Assembly (NCBI GenBank): GCA_020465985.1
Contig: JAANYP010004350.1
Location: forward strand, 76,878-140,877
Reading direction: 5' to 3'
DNA length: 64,000 bases
Source: Centrapalus pauciflorus
Taxonomy: Eukaryota > Streptophyta > Magnoliopsida > Asterales > Asteraceae
This document shows positions 1-11,702 of the stretch, in pieces (within the stretch, counting starts at the first letter, position 1; every line of letters starts with the position of its first letter). Under the pieces are notes generated by a model, which was not told the origin of the DNA, did no database searches, and saw nothing but the letters and a program-made list of their open reading frames with translations. Position numbers and translations under genes: made by a program.

Positions 1-215
1 GCCTAGAGGACTTAGCTCATTTTCAGCTTGTGGTATAGCTTATGATGCCTTGGGTTTTGGGTAGCTGCTTTTATTTATGTTATGATATTTTTAGCAACTT
101 AGTACTGTAACCTTGAAGCATGTGTAGTGCAAGACTTATTGTAATGTTTTATTAGCTTTATGCATTTATTATTATTCCTGGGATAAGCAAGCGTGTTTTG
201 AAGCAAGGATGTGAC
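1..215 (+). repeat. Possible 3' tail of a plus-strand LTR (uncertain)
   Basis: This stretch has no reading frame. Its end, a run reading CCTGGGATAAGC followed by GCAAGGATGTGACA, resembles the last 60 bases of the element F LTR (CCTGGGTGTTTG then GCAAGGGTGTCACA). It may be the right end of a related gypsy LTR cut by the window edge. No primer site or TSD confirms this. It could also be the 3' untranslated end of a gene lying to the left. Confidence 0.25.
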
Positions 216-639
216 AGCAATCGCACAAGACCCATTAATCGTAGGGGCCCATTCTAACAAAAACCTATTATATACTTAGTTCTATGAAAGATTAAATAAG
301 ATTATTGACTTGCAAAGTTTTTAAATTTAACATTATATAATTATAAGTTTTTTGCTGTTAATTTATCATTTTTACTTGAATTGTACTTACCTTAAATATA
401 CATGCATATTTATATGGCACATTTTAAGTTTTCGTCCAGGGTCTCAAAAATGATTGGACCGGCCCTGCTCACTAAGGCAGTCATTATCTACTATCCACGT
501 GGCCGGTCTCGACTCGTGCCCGCAGTATCCCTAGCCTCTGGTCTCGTACCTGAGATGCACATATAAAACGACTGCCAGCTGAAAACTGGTGAGTTACAAT
601 CAACAATGTTAAAATAGGTTTATAAAATACTTAGCACAA
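216..639. repeat. Gene-free stretch with a hAT-like terminus
   Basis: No coding region is visible. Bases 449-467, read on the minus strand, give CAGGGCCGGTCC followed by a run containing TTTTTGAGACCC. This looks like the terminal inverted repeat of a non-autonomous hAT family. The left end may lie near 216 but no 8-bp TSD was found. The 468-639 part holds nothing I recognise, and it flanks the left end of element B. Confidence 0.3.
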
Positions 640-1465
640 TGTAACAACTGATAATCGACTCTACATGCGGCCGGCAACAACAGCCCGACGCCTCATCGGG
701 AGCGACCCGGAATAGCCTGCGTAGTCCACTCCACAAAGTAGTGGCTAAGCCAGGACCTCTAGGTTGGGAATGACCCAACATGCCTTTACTCTGCGTACAA
801 CAACTATATGCGTGATCCACGAGCTCTGCTGTGTGCTAACAAGTATCAACATATAAAAGGGATCTGCATTGGACCTGGATAATAAACAACAAACCCCTTT
901 GAAAATGTAGTAATCAACAATAGTGCATCTACTAAAAGAAGGTAAGTAACTCACCTGAAGCACGACTACTTCCACGCTATCGACCGCGGTCTCGACCGGT
1001 CCCAGGCTCAACTATAGATCCTAGCAACAAGGAAACACAACTACGATATTACTACTACTCAACACACTTATAACAATTATGCTACTGAACTCACGGACTC
1101 AATATAAGTCAACAGGTCAAATCCCACGAGCGCGGCCATAATCGCGGTCGCGGTCTTCTCATCGTAGGCAGGCATCGCTGTCGCTGTGCCCCCCACGCCG
1201 CTCCTCTCATCGCGGTTGTGTTCATATAAACGCGGACAAGTTCATGAGACCCGCGATCCTAATCTTGGTAGCGTTTCACTACCGGCGACCAACTTATCAC
1301 CGCCTCACCCTGATCACGGTCGCGACCAGGGGAGCGCGGCCGCGATACAACGACGAACATAACAGAGGTGTCTCTGTTTTTGTTCAGCTATGGGGTTTAA
1401 TCCCCATCAGCCTACTTTTTAGCATCTCCAGGGATATTAAGCACCCCCAACAATCCTCACTCACT

Positions 1466-1473
1466 TTATATAA
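1466..1473 (-). promoter_or_regulatory. TATA box of the B LTR
   Basis: The minus strand reads TTATATAAAGTGAG about 540 bp inside the LTR, a sensible place for the U3/R promoter. The same sequence recurs in the 5' LTR near 33210. It was called from sequence only. Confidence 0.45.
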
Positions 1474-1618
1474 GAATTTAGTTCGATCCAGCAGCAATTA
1501 CTAACCTTGGTCCACTTTTTCCTTCTTGAATTTGAGTCTCAACTTAAAGAAGATGGTGAAACCTCACACCTTGATTTTTGTTGCAATTGATCTGCCTTTC
1601 TTTCCTCAATTTCTCTCT

Positions 1619-1620
<2 letters not shown>

Positions 1621-1649
<29 letters not shown>
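1621..1649. repeat. (AC)n microsatellite in the B LTR
   Basis: An uninterrupted AC dinucleotide run of about 29 bp. The matching position in the other LTR (near 33363-33379) is much shorter, so the run changed length after insertion. Confidence 0.9.
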
Positions 1650-1651
<2 letters not shown>

Positions 1652-2014
1652 AGATGAGTTTTGGTGAAAGTGAAGAAAAGAGGCAAGTCATTTGGATATA
1701 TATACGTTTTGGGTCCTTAACCCAATTAAAGCGGGTATAATACTCGATATCCACTAATTACATGTCCGTAATCCCAATTATTCAAAAATTAATACTTTGG
1801 GCTTAGAGTGTTAATTAACTCATTAAAGCAACCTCAAATCTGTAATAACTACTAAACCGGTTATTACCTCAATCGATTAAAAGTTACATGTGATAGCAAT
1901 CTATTTTACCAAATCACGTGTAACTAACCAATTAAATTTCACCAACTCATTAAGATAATTATCACATCCAATAATTAAATTCAACGTACTTGCTACTACT
2001 TTTCGGATGTTACA

Positions 2015-2026
2015 AATCTCCCCCTC
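2015..2026 (-). other. Polypurine tract of element B
   Basis: The minus strand reads GAGGGGGAGATT directly before the TGTAACATCC start of the LTR. This is the plus-strand primer position for reverse transcription and identifies 640-2014 as the 3' LTR. Confidence 0.75.
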
Positions 2027-2126
2027 TAGAACTGATTCCGTCCTCGGGATCTCGACTCAGGCGAATAGATGCGGATAATGCTGTCGCATATTTGCCTCAG
2101 GCTCCCAGCTAGCGCTGGAACCCTTA

Positions 2127-2685
<559 letters not shown>

Positions 2686-2824
2686 AACCCTTATGGTATC
2701 GCCACTGTACCAACACTAACATAGTCTCCTTCTTCCGCAACTTTTTCACCTTGCGATCTATGATGGCATCAGGATGCTCTATATATCTTAGCTGTTCATC
2801 GACTTTGATATCTGACATAGGAAT

Positions 2825-4051
2825 TGTGAAGACCACCCCTCACGGGGCAGTTCTCACGAGTCTAGGTCCCACATCATGCTATACGATATCAACCATAACT
2901 AAGATAGAGTCATTAAGTGCAGAATATTAAATTACAGTACAAAATATTAGGATTTAAGTTTGATACAGTTTACGGTTTTCAAATTAAACTTATAAAGGGC
3001 ACAAGTCTAATCTAATTAATATCATCATATTATCAAAATAATCTACCCAGATCACCATAATATCGTCATCCAATTAGTACCAAAATGGGGTCGCTGAGTA
3101 GAGGTCTATGAAACTTCTGTCTTGAGCGTGTAAGACCTAAGAACTAGGTCCGGCAGGTGACTTTCCTTTGTCTTTTTCTGTAAAAAAATGTTAATGTAGC
3201 AACCGTAAGCAATGCTTAGTGAGTAAATAGATTTTCAAATTAACATGCATGTCAAGCGGATCTTCAGTCTAGCGTGATATGTCTTGGCTGCCGCTACAGC
3301 CCTCATGATTGAGACATAGAAGTCATAGAGTCGGATGATGCTCAGGCCACGCTCACGCTTAAATCATGGGGATCAACCACATACTGGGCTAGCTACCAGT
3401 AAATCAACGTGGCGGAACATCGGAGGTCATTACCAAGTTCAATGGAACTGGTGAAATAGTCAGGTCTAGAACAATAGACCAATCAGGGCTAGTCAAGCTG
3501 AATCAATATGTCAAGTATATGCAATGGTGAAGCATACGTAATCAATGTCATGATAGCATAATCTTAAAGCAATATCTGAAGTGAACTGTAAAAGCAATAT
3601 CATATGAAATGATAAGTCAAATAGCTATCATGATCCACTGGGCAACACCCAACCATGGTGTGCACAGGTCACAATCCAGCTGATAATATGAATGTCAATC
3701 AAACTAGCATCAACAATATGTCTCAACCGGAAATTCAAACATGTTAAATCTGAATATCTATAACTCACAGTGTTGGGTCTTTATCAAACAGATGTAAAAT
3801 CCGCCACCTGAGTTATCTCAGGATTTTATCTCAATCTGTTCTCTGTCAAATCAAATCTTTGACCCACTTTATACATCTCTAAATCTTTGTTCAGAATTTT
3901 ACTGAACCTGTCCAGAATTATTGTGTCAAAAATCATATCAATATCATTATCTTTCAGTCTTTTAAATTCTTTATTTTATCTGATTCTGATAACTTGTTCA
4001 TTCATATATCATCTTTCATTAATATTCTGTATTTCATATATTCCCAAAGGT

Positions 4052-4125
<74 letters not shown>

Positions 4126-4275
4126 CCATTTTGCTAATTATTTCGTTATTTTATGCGTGGTCTATGTATTTTATTTAATATATTCGAATTTAAGGAGTGG
4201 GGTTCGAATTTATAAATTAAATTCGAATATGAATGTAAATTCGAAGGCATTATATTCGAATAAAAGACTAAATTC

Positions 4276-4332
<57 letters not shown>

Positions 4333-5277
4333 ACATAAATTCGAAGCCACATATTCGAATATATAATAAATTAATCATATTTACTAAAATTAATTCCATG
4401 GTTTCTGATTAAATTCGAACTCCAATTACACATTAAATTCAAAGTTATAAAATTGAATACCAACTAAATTTGTAGGACCTCAAATTTGATTGCATGATTT
4501 GACTTTAATGTCAAATTCCAAACCTTCATTCGAATTTATTAGATTCGAATTATACTTTTCGAATTTAATGATTAATTTCGAATATATTTCGAATTTAACT
4601 CAATTTCGAGTTTGTTCTATGTATTTTCGAGTTTGTTCTTGGCATTCTCGAATTTGTTCATACTTACAGCTTTAAAACTTGAATTTCTAAGGCATAAATC
4701 ACCAATATGATAAATATTAAGCCTAGGTTCGATTATATTATACTTATTCTAGTTAAAACTTAGCTTTAATCACTCAAGAAATAATAAATTCGAATTTTAT
4801 CCTCAAAACGAAAATATAAAAGCTAAAGGATTCGATTTTTATCTTGAATTCGTACGAAATCGAATATGTAATAACAGATTCTTGTAGTATTCCCCGAGAT
4901 CTTTCCGTTGACGTATAGAACTCGATAATCGGCCGGTCGGTTTGGGAGATAATTTAGAGAGAAGTTAGAGAGAGAGTAGAGAGAGAAAGTTAGAGAGAGA
5001 GAGTAGAGAGAGAGAGAATCTGATTTTTGAATAGTAAATCACGTTTATATACTTCATCTAGTTATATTTGCTAGTTAACCCACTTTCATTTTTGTATATA
5101 TTATATCTCTTTTATTTAATTATCTTTAATAATTTATTAATTCATAATATAAATATTTATATAATTTAATTAAATATTTCATAACTTAATTAAATTATAA
5201 TTCAAATAATGTAACATTATTACATTATCGGTTCAAAATACTGAATTTATAACTGGGTAAAAAGTTAGGTTGTTACA
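2825..5277 (-). repeat. 3' LTR of element A
   Basis: On the minus strand it runs from TGTAACAACC to GGTCTTCACA, 2453 bp. Order from its 5' end: TATA box (5044-5051), GA/CT-rich tract, a conserved leader box around 4890-4950, many TTCGAATTT repeats (about 4180-4840), two TA microsatellites, then the tail. The leader intron donor found in the 5' LTR is GT to AT here (4841-4842), so this copy appears to have lost it. Confidence 0.92.
4054..4330. repeat. Two (TA)n tracts in the A 3' LTR
   Basis: TA runs at 4054-4125 and 4278-4330 are separated by sequence rich in TTCGAAT. In the other LTR the same two runs are about 90 and 83 bp, so both have changed length since insertion. Confidence 0.9.
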
Positions 5278-5290
5278 GAATGGGCTCCAT
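5278..5290 (-). other. Probable polypurine tract of element A
   Basis: The minus strand reads ATGGAGCCCATTC just before the LTR start. The same TGGAGCCCAT-type sequence precedes the LTRs of C, D, F and F'. It is only moderately purine-rich, so the exact priming point is uncertain. Confidence 0.4.
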
Positions 5291-5314
5291 CACACACAAA
5301 CTTCGTCCCCGAAG

Positions 5315-6868
5315 TTAGCTATGTTCGAACAGACTTGGATATGTAGCTTTCATAACATCTCTCGATTCCCAAGACTGATGCGAACCTTTGTGGTGTTTCC
5401 ACTGGACGAGCACCATCTGTATATCTTTATTTCTAAGCTTCTTAGTTTTCGAGTCCAGAATACGTTCTGGCTCTTCAACAACTCGAAGCTTCTCATCAAT
5501 CTGCAAATTAACGTGTGGTATCTGAACTTCTCTTTCGTCTGCTAGACTCTTTCTCAGATGACTGACATGAAATACAGGATGTATTCCAGATAAGTCCGCC
5601 GGCAGTTCAAGACGATAAGATTGATTTCCTATCTTTTCCTCAATCTTGAACGGACCGATGAATCTCGGAGCTAGCTTGTTTCTCTTTCTGAATCTCACCA
5701 CATTCTTCATTGGGGATACTTTCAACATCACCCAATCGTTAACCGCAAAGCTTATTGATCTGTGTCGATTATCATAATACGACTTCTGCCTGCTTTGAGC
5801 TTCAAGTATGTTTCTTCTAACGAGTTGAATCTTCTCGTGAGTCAACTGTAGAAGGGCAGGACCAGCTATTGGCGATTCGCCTGTTTCGCGCCTACAGGTA
5901 GGAGTTCTGCACTTTCTTCCGTACAAAGCTTCAAAAGGAGCCATCTTGATCGTAGAATGATAACTGTTATTGTATGAGAATTCGACCAAAGGAAAGTGGT
6001 CATCCCAATTACCACCCAGATCAAGAACACAGGCACGAAGCATATCTTCAAGAGTTAGGATAGTACGCTCACTCTGGCCATCTGCATTAGGATGATAAGC
6101 AGTACTCATAGAGATCCAAGTACCCATCCCGTCTTTTAGAGCTTGCCAGAATCTAGATGTGAAACGACTATCACGATCTGATACGATAGATTTTGGCACA
6201 CCATGTCGAGAAATGATTTCAGTGATGTACATCTGTGCCAATCTATCCAGAGAGTATGTCTCTTTCATCGGTATAAAGTGAGCTGACTTCGTTAATCGGT
6301 CCACGACTACCCAGATGGAGTCGTGCTGTCTTTTGGTTTTCGGCAACTTCGTGACGAAGTCCATTGTTATATGCTCCCACTTCCACTCAGGAACTGGCAG
6401 TGGTTGCATATCCCCGAAGGGTTTCTGATGTTCTGCCTTTACCATCTGACAAACTCTGCAGCTTTCAACACACTTACCGATGTCTTTCTTCATTCCTGGC
6501 CACCAATAATCGGCTTTCAGATCAAAATACATCTTTGAGCTGTCAGGATGAACAGATAATTTGGACTTGTGAGCTTCAGATAGAAGAGCGCTACGGATTG
6601 AACCATACTTAGGGATCCAGATTCGGTTTCCCTTGAGACAATGAAGTCCCAAATGATTCAGAGTTAGAAATTGTAGCTGCCCTTTAAGATTTTCAGAACA
6701 GAGATTCTCTTCTTTCAGTGCTTCAACTTGAGCAACTCTGATGTCTTCAATGAGATCAGAAGAGAATATTACCGGAGTTAGGGCATAGCAGCACTTTTCT
6801 GGATAAACTTTTCTACTCAAAGCATCCGCGACAACATTAGCTTTGCCGGGATGATATAGGATCTGCAA
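5315..6868 (-). CDS. Element A integrase with chromodomain
   Basis: This is an open frame of 517 codons. The first 20 residues are the RNase H tail (GKANVVADALSRK). The H2C2 zinc finger uses His near 100-107 and Cys 137/140. The integrase core has Asp170 (TMDFV), Asp231 (SDRDSRF) and Glu267 (SERT). A GPF-type motif is near 405 and a chromodomain spans about 455-515, ending YPSLFEHS. The frame has no true start: it is joined to RNase H upstream by a one-base deletion near 6864. It would insert element cDNA into chromatin. All catalytic residues are present, but expression would need the upstream lesions bypassed. Confidence 0.9.
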   Translation of the reverse strand: MQILYHPGKANVVADALSRKVYPEKCCYALTPVIFSSDLIEDIRVAQVEALKEENLCSENLKGQLQFLTLNHLGLHCLKGNRIWIPKYGSIRSALLSEAHKSKLSVHPDSSKMYFDLKADYWWPGMKKDIGKCVESCRVCQMVKAEHQKPFGDMQPLPVPEWKWEHITMDFVTKLPKTKRQHDSIWVVVDRLTKSAHFIPMKETYSLDRLAQMYITEIISRHGVPKSIVSDRDSRFTSRFWQALKDGMGTWISMSTAYHPNADGQSERTILTLEDMLRACVLDLGGNWDDHFPLVEFSYNNSYHSTIKMAPFEALYGRKCRTPTCRRETGESPIAGPALLQLTHEKIQLVRRNILEAQSRQKSYYDNRHRSISFAVNDWVMLKVSPMKNVVRFRKRNKLAPRFIGPFKIEEKIGNQSYRLELPADLSGIHPVFHVSHLRKSLADEREVQIPHVNLQIDEKLRVVEEPERILDSKTKKLRNKDIQMVLVQWKHHKGSHQSWESRDVMKATYPSLFEHS

Positions 6869-7455
6869 TCATAGTCCTTGATAAGTTCCAAGGACCGTCG
6901 CTATTTCATATTCAGATCCTTTTGAGTAAAGAGATGTTTGAGACTCTTATGATCGGTGTAAAGCTGACACCGAGTCCCATAAAGATAGTGACGCCAGATC
7001 TTCAGTGCAAAGGTAACGACAGCCAACTCAAGATCATGAGTTGGTGCACTTTTCTCGTAATCTTTTAATTGCCTTGAAGCGTAAGCAATTACTTTTCCCC
7101 TTTGCATTAGAACACATCCTAAGCCAGTACCAGATGCATCACTATAGACAACGAAATCATCATTGCCTTCTGGTAAGGCTAGGATCGACGCTTGAATAAG
7201 CTTCTGTTTCAGAGTTTCAAATGTCTCTTGCTGTTTATCAGCCCACACGAAAGGTGTATTCTTTCGTGTTAACATCGTAAGTGGTACAACAATGTTTGAG
7301 AAGTCCTTTATGAATCGCCGATAGTAACCGGCCAATCCAAGGAAACTTCTTATTTCGGAGGCATTGCGAGGCGTTTGCCATTTTTGAACGGCCTCGACTT
7401 TAGACGGATCAACGGAAATACCTTCGCCAGAAACAACATGGCCAATGAATTGAAT
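6865..7455 (-). pseudogene. Element A RT end and RNase H
   Basis: This is the second exon of RT. It starts IQFIGHVVSGEG immediately after a splice acceptor at 7456 and continues through AGYYRRF, the RNase H motif YSDASGTGLG and YTDHKSLKHLF. An in-frame TAG follows NMK at about 6901, and the frame is lost near 6864 (one base missing at the codon after DYDC). RNase H degrades the RNA template during cDNA synthesis. Confidence 0.85.
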
Positions 7456-7539
7456 CTATAAAAGCAACAAAGTAGAGTTTCAAGTTTTGTTCAATCAAAG
7501 AACTCTTAAGGAATAACTCAAGACAATGTAAAGTTATAC
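7456..7539 (-). other. GT-AG intron in element A reverse transcriptase
   Basis: An 84-nt segment, GTATAACTTT..TTTTATAG on the minus strand, lies between codons for FWLRQ and IQFIGH. It contains in-frame stops. Removing it gives a continuous RT in phase 0. Elements C and D have segments at exactly the same codon, while F and B read through without one. Confidence 0.75.
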
Positions 7540-8105
7540 CTGTCTGAGCCAGAATTCGCACTAGAAAATTTTGCATAGAGTCTTTCTTTTTTCAGTAACT
7601 CTAGCAATTGCCGCAAATGAATAGCATGATCAGCCTCCGTTTTGGAGTAAATCAGAATATCGTCTATGAATACAATAACTGACTTATCCAGCATCGGTCT
7701 GCACACGCGATTCATGAGGTCCATGAACGCCGCTGGTGCATTTGTTAAACCGAACGGCATCACGAGGAATTCGTAATGGCCGTATCTTGTTCGGAAGGCT
7801 GTCTTCGGAATATCCTCATCTCTGACTTTTAATTGATGATACCCAGAACGAAGATCGATTTTCGAGAAGTTGCTGGCTCCTTGTAGCTGATCAAATAGAT
7901 CATCAATTCTGGGCAGCGGATACTTATTCTTTATTGTGACTTTGTTCAACTCCCGATAATCGATGCACATTCGAAAAGTTCTGTCTTTCTTCTTAATGAA
8001 TAAGACAGGTGCACCCCATGGAGATGAACTCGGTCGGATAAATCCCTTTTCTAACAGCTCTTGCAACTGCTTTGACATTTCCTGCATTTCTGCAGGTGCA
8101 AGTCT
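7540..8105 (-). pseudogene. Element A reverse transcriptase, exon 1
   Basis: Classic Ty3/gypsy RT. It includes GFIRPSSSPWGAPVLF, MCIDYRELN, the KIDLRSGYHQ palm Asp, GLTNAPAAFMDLMN and the catalytic FIDDILIYS. It ends YAKF.. and the last codons run into the intron donor at 7539. An in-frame TAA at about 8106 separates it from the PR linker in the same frame. RT copies element RNA into DNA in the virus-like particle. Confidence 0.88.
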
Positions 8106-8462
8106 TTAGGGAGCTTTTGCAATGGGAGCCGCACCAGGAACTAAGTCAATGCCGAATTCGACTTGACGTTCTGGTGGCACTCCAGAAATATCGTCAGGGA
8201 ATACGTCTGGGAACTCACAGACGATTGGGATATCAGATAAAGATTTATTTTGGGCTTCAGAGTTAGATTCAGATGAGATATAGCATACGTAAGATTCGTG
8301 ACCCTTAGATAGGTACTTATGCGCTTTTTCAACAGAAATGAAGCAGTGAGCACCTTTTCGCTTTTCGCCTTTGATTTCCAATACTCGGCCGTCTGAAGAC
8401 TTAATTCTGATAATTCGGCGGTTGCATACGATCGTAGCCTCGTTATTCATTAGCCAGTCCAT
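8106..8462 (-). pseudogene. Element A protease-RT linker
   Basis: Residues GMDWLMNNEATI, the segment EFPDVFPDDISG.PP.R and the linker LVPGAAPIAK are typical of chromovirus polyproteins between PR and RT. The frame is shifted from PR by a small deletion near 8485 and is closed by the TAA at 8106. Confidence 0.8.
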
Positions 8463-8872
8463 GCCGATAATGACGTCGAATCTTTCAACGGAATAGGAAT
8501 GAGATCAAGGTTGAATACGATGTTATCGACGAGTAGAGTGCAGTTTCGATATACAGAATCAACCATAACATAGTTGTTACTGGCTGTCTCAATGTCAAGT
8601 ACTATGGGAAGCTTCGATGGGGACTTAGATAATCTTGATGCAAAAGAAGTCGATATAAAGGAACGACTAGCGCCAGAATCAAACAGTACGCGAGCAGGTA
8701 TCGTATTTAACAGAAACGTACCGGTAACTACGTCAGGTGTTTCTCTCGCTTCTTCTGCTGTTATCTGAAAAGCTCGAGTCCTTGCGGTCGGAGTAGCAGC
8801 TGAACTCTTCATCGTAGACCCTCCCGCTGATGATTGCGACTGAAATCGTTGCCCGCTGCGACACTGATACAT
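8450..8872 (-). pseudogene. Element A aspartic protease
   Basis: It contains the pepsin-like signature VLFDSGASRSFIS (Asp at about residue 65 of the open stretch) after the AFQITAEEARE segment. It is in the same frame as gag and separated from it only by a TAG at about 8924. The catalytic DSGA is intact. It would process the Gag-Pol polyprotein. The frame breaks shortly before the linker. Confidence 0.82.
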
Positions 8873-9957
8873 GAAGTGTCCTCTTTTCCCGCATTTCGCA
8901 CATCCACGTCCTTGCTGTGGGCACTATTCACTACTATGACCGATTCTGTTGCAAGCAAAGCATGTGACGTCATCTGGATTACATAGTCCAATGTGTGACT
9001 TTCTGCATCTCCTGCAGAATCGTGGCTTGTTTGTCAGTGAATAGGCTTGCGCTTTCGGTTGGGATTGTTGAGATTGCTGGGTCTGAGATTTGTTTGGCCT
9101 AAAGAATCTGCCGAATCTCTGCTTCTTCGGAGGAGAAGGACATGTTGGATTAGCTGATGGAGCATAAAGCTGATCGCCATATTCTAGGTATCCCCTCTCG
9201 ATCTGTCTGGCCGCTTCGACCATTTCCAGATAGGACTTATACTTTATCGCGCTCATCGGGTGCCGGTATCTTGGGTTGAGTCCTCCGCGGAATCTATTCA
9301 TTTTTCTTTCTTCGGTAGCTACTTGATACGATGAGTAGCCGCATAGTCGTGAGAATTCATGTTCATATTCGTCAACTGTCTTGGTTCCTTGGGTCAGCTG
9401 CATCAGTTGAACCTCCATCTTATCTTGTTGGTCGATCGGACAATATTTTGCGTTGAACATATCTAGGAACTGGTTCCACTCTAAAGTCTGAATAATTTCT
9501 TCGCCATAGATACTTCTCTGGGTCTTCCACCATGCACGAGCAGCTCCAACAAATAACGCAGACGCGTAGCTCACTTTCTTTGAATCTAAACAGTCAGAGA
9601 TTCTAAAGATCTCTTCGGTATGACTGATCCAATCCATCGCCTGAATTGGATTCACTGTACCCTCAAAATTCAGGGCACCGCTCGCTTTGAAGTCCTTGAA
9701 CTTACAGCCTTTAGGCTGCTCGATTTGGGTTTCAGGAGTAGAGTTATCAGAATCAGATTCTTCATTCTGGACTTTCTTATCTTTTCGCTTGTTTTTCTTA
9801 TCATTACGTCTTTAGCTTCGGCCTCATCTCTGGCCTGAAACTATTCTTGCATTATTTTGTTTTGTTGCTCAGAGTGTTGGACTAACAGTTGTTGCATCAT
9901 TTCGAACATTTGTTGTGGGGTCATGTTTGGTATGTCACCTGATCCTGATCCTGACAT
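8873..9957 (-). pseudogene. Element A gag (capsid/nucleocapsid)
   Basis: The likely start is ATG at 9957 (MSGSGSGDIPN). It is followed by a TAG at 9841-9843 and a frameshift near 9810. The 9655-8927 frame then gives the retrotransposon gag fold (AMDWISHTEEIFRISD, WWKTQR, LTQGTKTVDEYEHEF, RFRGGL). A zinc knuckle with CFACNRIGH follows, then a TAG at about 8924, then a second Cys cluster (CAKCGKRGH..C). Gag packages RNA and forms the particle. Three lesions make it a pseudogene. Confidence 0.85.
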
Positions 9958-10141
9958 CTTAGCTGAAAATTAAGATCAATCAACTATTAGTTTATAGACT
10001 TAGATCTATGTACTCTTTTCCCATCCTAATAGTCTGTACATCCTATCTCAGTTCAAACCACCTAAATGATTGATACATATGTATTGCTTCAGTTTGAGAC
10101 CAAGTATACTCACGTAATACTTGATTCACTCAAACTATGGT

Positions 10142-10152
10142 CTCTGATACCA
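10142..10152 (-). other. Primer binding site of element A
   Basis: The minus strand reads TGGTATCAGAG starting three bases after the 5' LTR end. This is complementary to the 3' end of initiator methionine tRNA, the usual minus-strand primer for these elements. Confidence 0.85.
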
Positions 10153-10508
10153 TCCTGTGAAGACCACCCCTCACGGGGCAGTTCTCACAAGTCTAGGTCC
10201 CACATCATGCAATACGATATCAACCATAACTAAGATAGAGTAATTAAGTGCGGAATATTAAATTACAGTACAAAATATTAGGATTTAAGTTTAATATAGT
10301 TTACGGTTTTCAAATTAAACTTATAAAGGGCACAAGTCTAATCTAATTAATATCATCATATTATCAAAATAATCTACCCAGATCACCATAATATCGTCAT
10401 CCAATTAGTACCAAAATGGGGTCGCTGAGTAGAGGTCTATGAAACTTCTGTCTTGAGCGTGTAAGACCTAAGAACTAGGTCCGGCAGGTGACTTTCCTTT
10501 GTCTTTTT

Positions 10509-11373
10509 CTGTAAAAAAATGTTAATGTAGCAACCGTGAGCAATGCTTAGTGAGTAAATAGTTTTTTAAATTGACATGCATGTCAAGCGGATCTTCAGTC
10601 AAGCGTGATATGTCTTGGCTGCCGCTACAGCCCTCAATAGAAGTCATAGAGTCGGATGATGCTCAGGCCACGCTCACGTTTAAATCGTGGGGATCAGCCA
10701 CATACTGGGCTAGCTACCAGTAAATCAACGTGGCGGAACATCGGAGGTCATTACCAAGTTCAATGGAACTGGTGAAATAGCCAGGTCTAGAACAATAGAC
10801 CAATCAGGGCTAGTCAAGCTGAATCAATATGTCAAGTATATGCAATGGTGAAGCATACGTAATCAATGTCATGATAACAATAATCTTAAAGCAATATCTG
10901 AAGTGAACTGTAAAAGCAATATCATATGAAATGATAAGTCAAATAGCTATCATGATCCACTGGGCAACACCCAACCATGGTGTGCACAGGTCACAATCCA
11001 GCTGATAATATGAATGTCAATCAAACTAGCATCAACAATATGTCTCAACCGGAAATTCAAACATGTTAAATCTGAATATTTATAACTCACAGTGTTGGGT
11101 CTTTATCAAACAGATGTAAAATCTGCCACCTGAGTTATCTCAGGATTTTATCTCAATCTGTTCTCTGTCAAATCAAATCTTTGACCCACTTTATAAATCT
11201 CTAAATCTTTGTTCAGAATTTTACTGAACCTGTCCAGAATTATTATGTCAAAAATCATATCAATATCATTATCTTTCAGTCTTTTAAATTCTTTATTTTA
11301 TCTGATTCTGATAACTTGTTCATTCATATATCATCTTTCATTAATATTCTGTATTTCATATATTCTCAAAGGT

Positions 11374-11465
<92 letters not shown>

Positions 11466-11615
11466 CCATTTTGCAAATTATTTCGTTATTGTATGCGTGG
11501 TCTATGTATTTTATTTAATATATTCGAATTTAAGGAGTGGGGTTCGAATTTATAAATTAAATTCGAATATGAATGTAAATTCGAAGGCATTATATTCGAA
11601 TAAAAGACTAAATTC

Positions 11616-11702
<87 letters not shown>

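Larger units (their letters stand above)
640..2014 (-). repeat. 3' LTR of element B
   Basis: On the minus strand it starts TGTAACATCCG and ends TGTTACA. A polypurine tract lies just outside, on the right. It is collinear with 32397-33743. It contains a CA microsatellite, a TATA box and, at about 1130-1360, a patch of degenerate CGCGGTCGCGGT repeats that is much more GC-rich than the surroundings. Confidence 0.85.

Noticed and set aside
216..467. A complete hAT element at the window start
   Set aside because: Only the right tip is convincing. No matching left tip or 8-bp TSD was found.
1244..1504. Plus-strand 86-codon frame in the B LTR
   Set aside because: It lies in the CGCGGTCGCG repeat field of an LTR, on the opposite strand to the element, and has no domain. 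The other LTR does not preserve it.
4054..4352. Open frames with long Ile-Tyr repeats over 3887-4366 and 11209-11736, and on the minus strand at 2204-2509
   Set aside because: They are translations of TA microsatellites and flanking LTR sequence in both strands. They have no domain, and the same frame is present in both LTRs of A.
7456..7539. The RT gap as a random frameshift or sequencing error
   Set aside because: Three separate elements have an 84-90-nt GT..AG segment at the identical codon with the frame restored afterwards, which random damage would not give.
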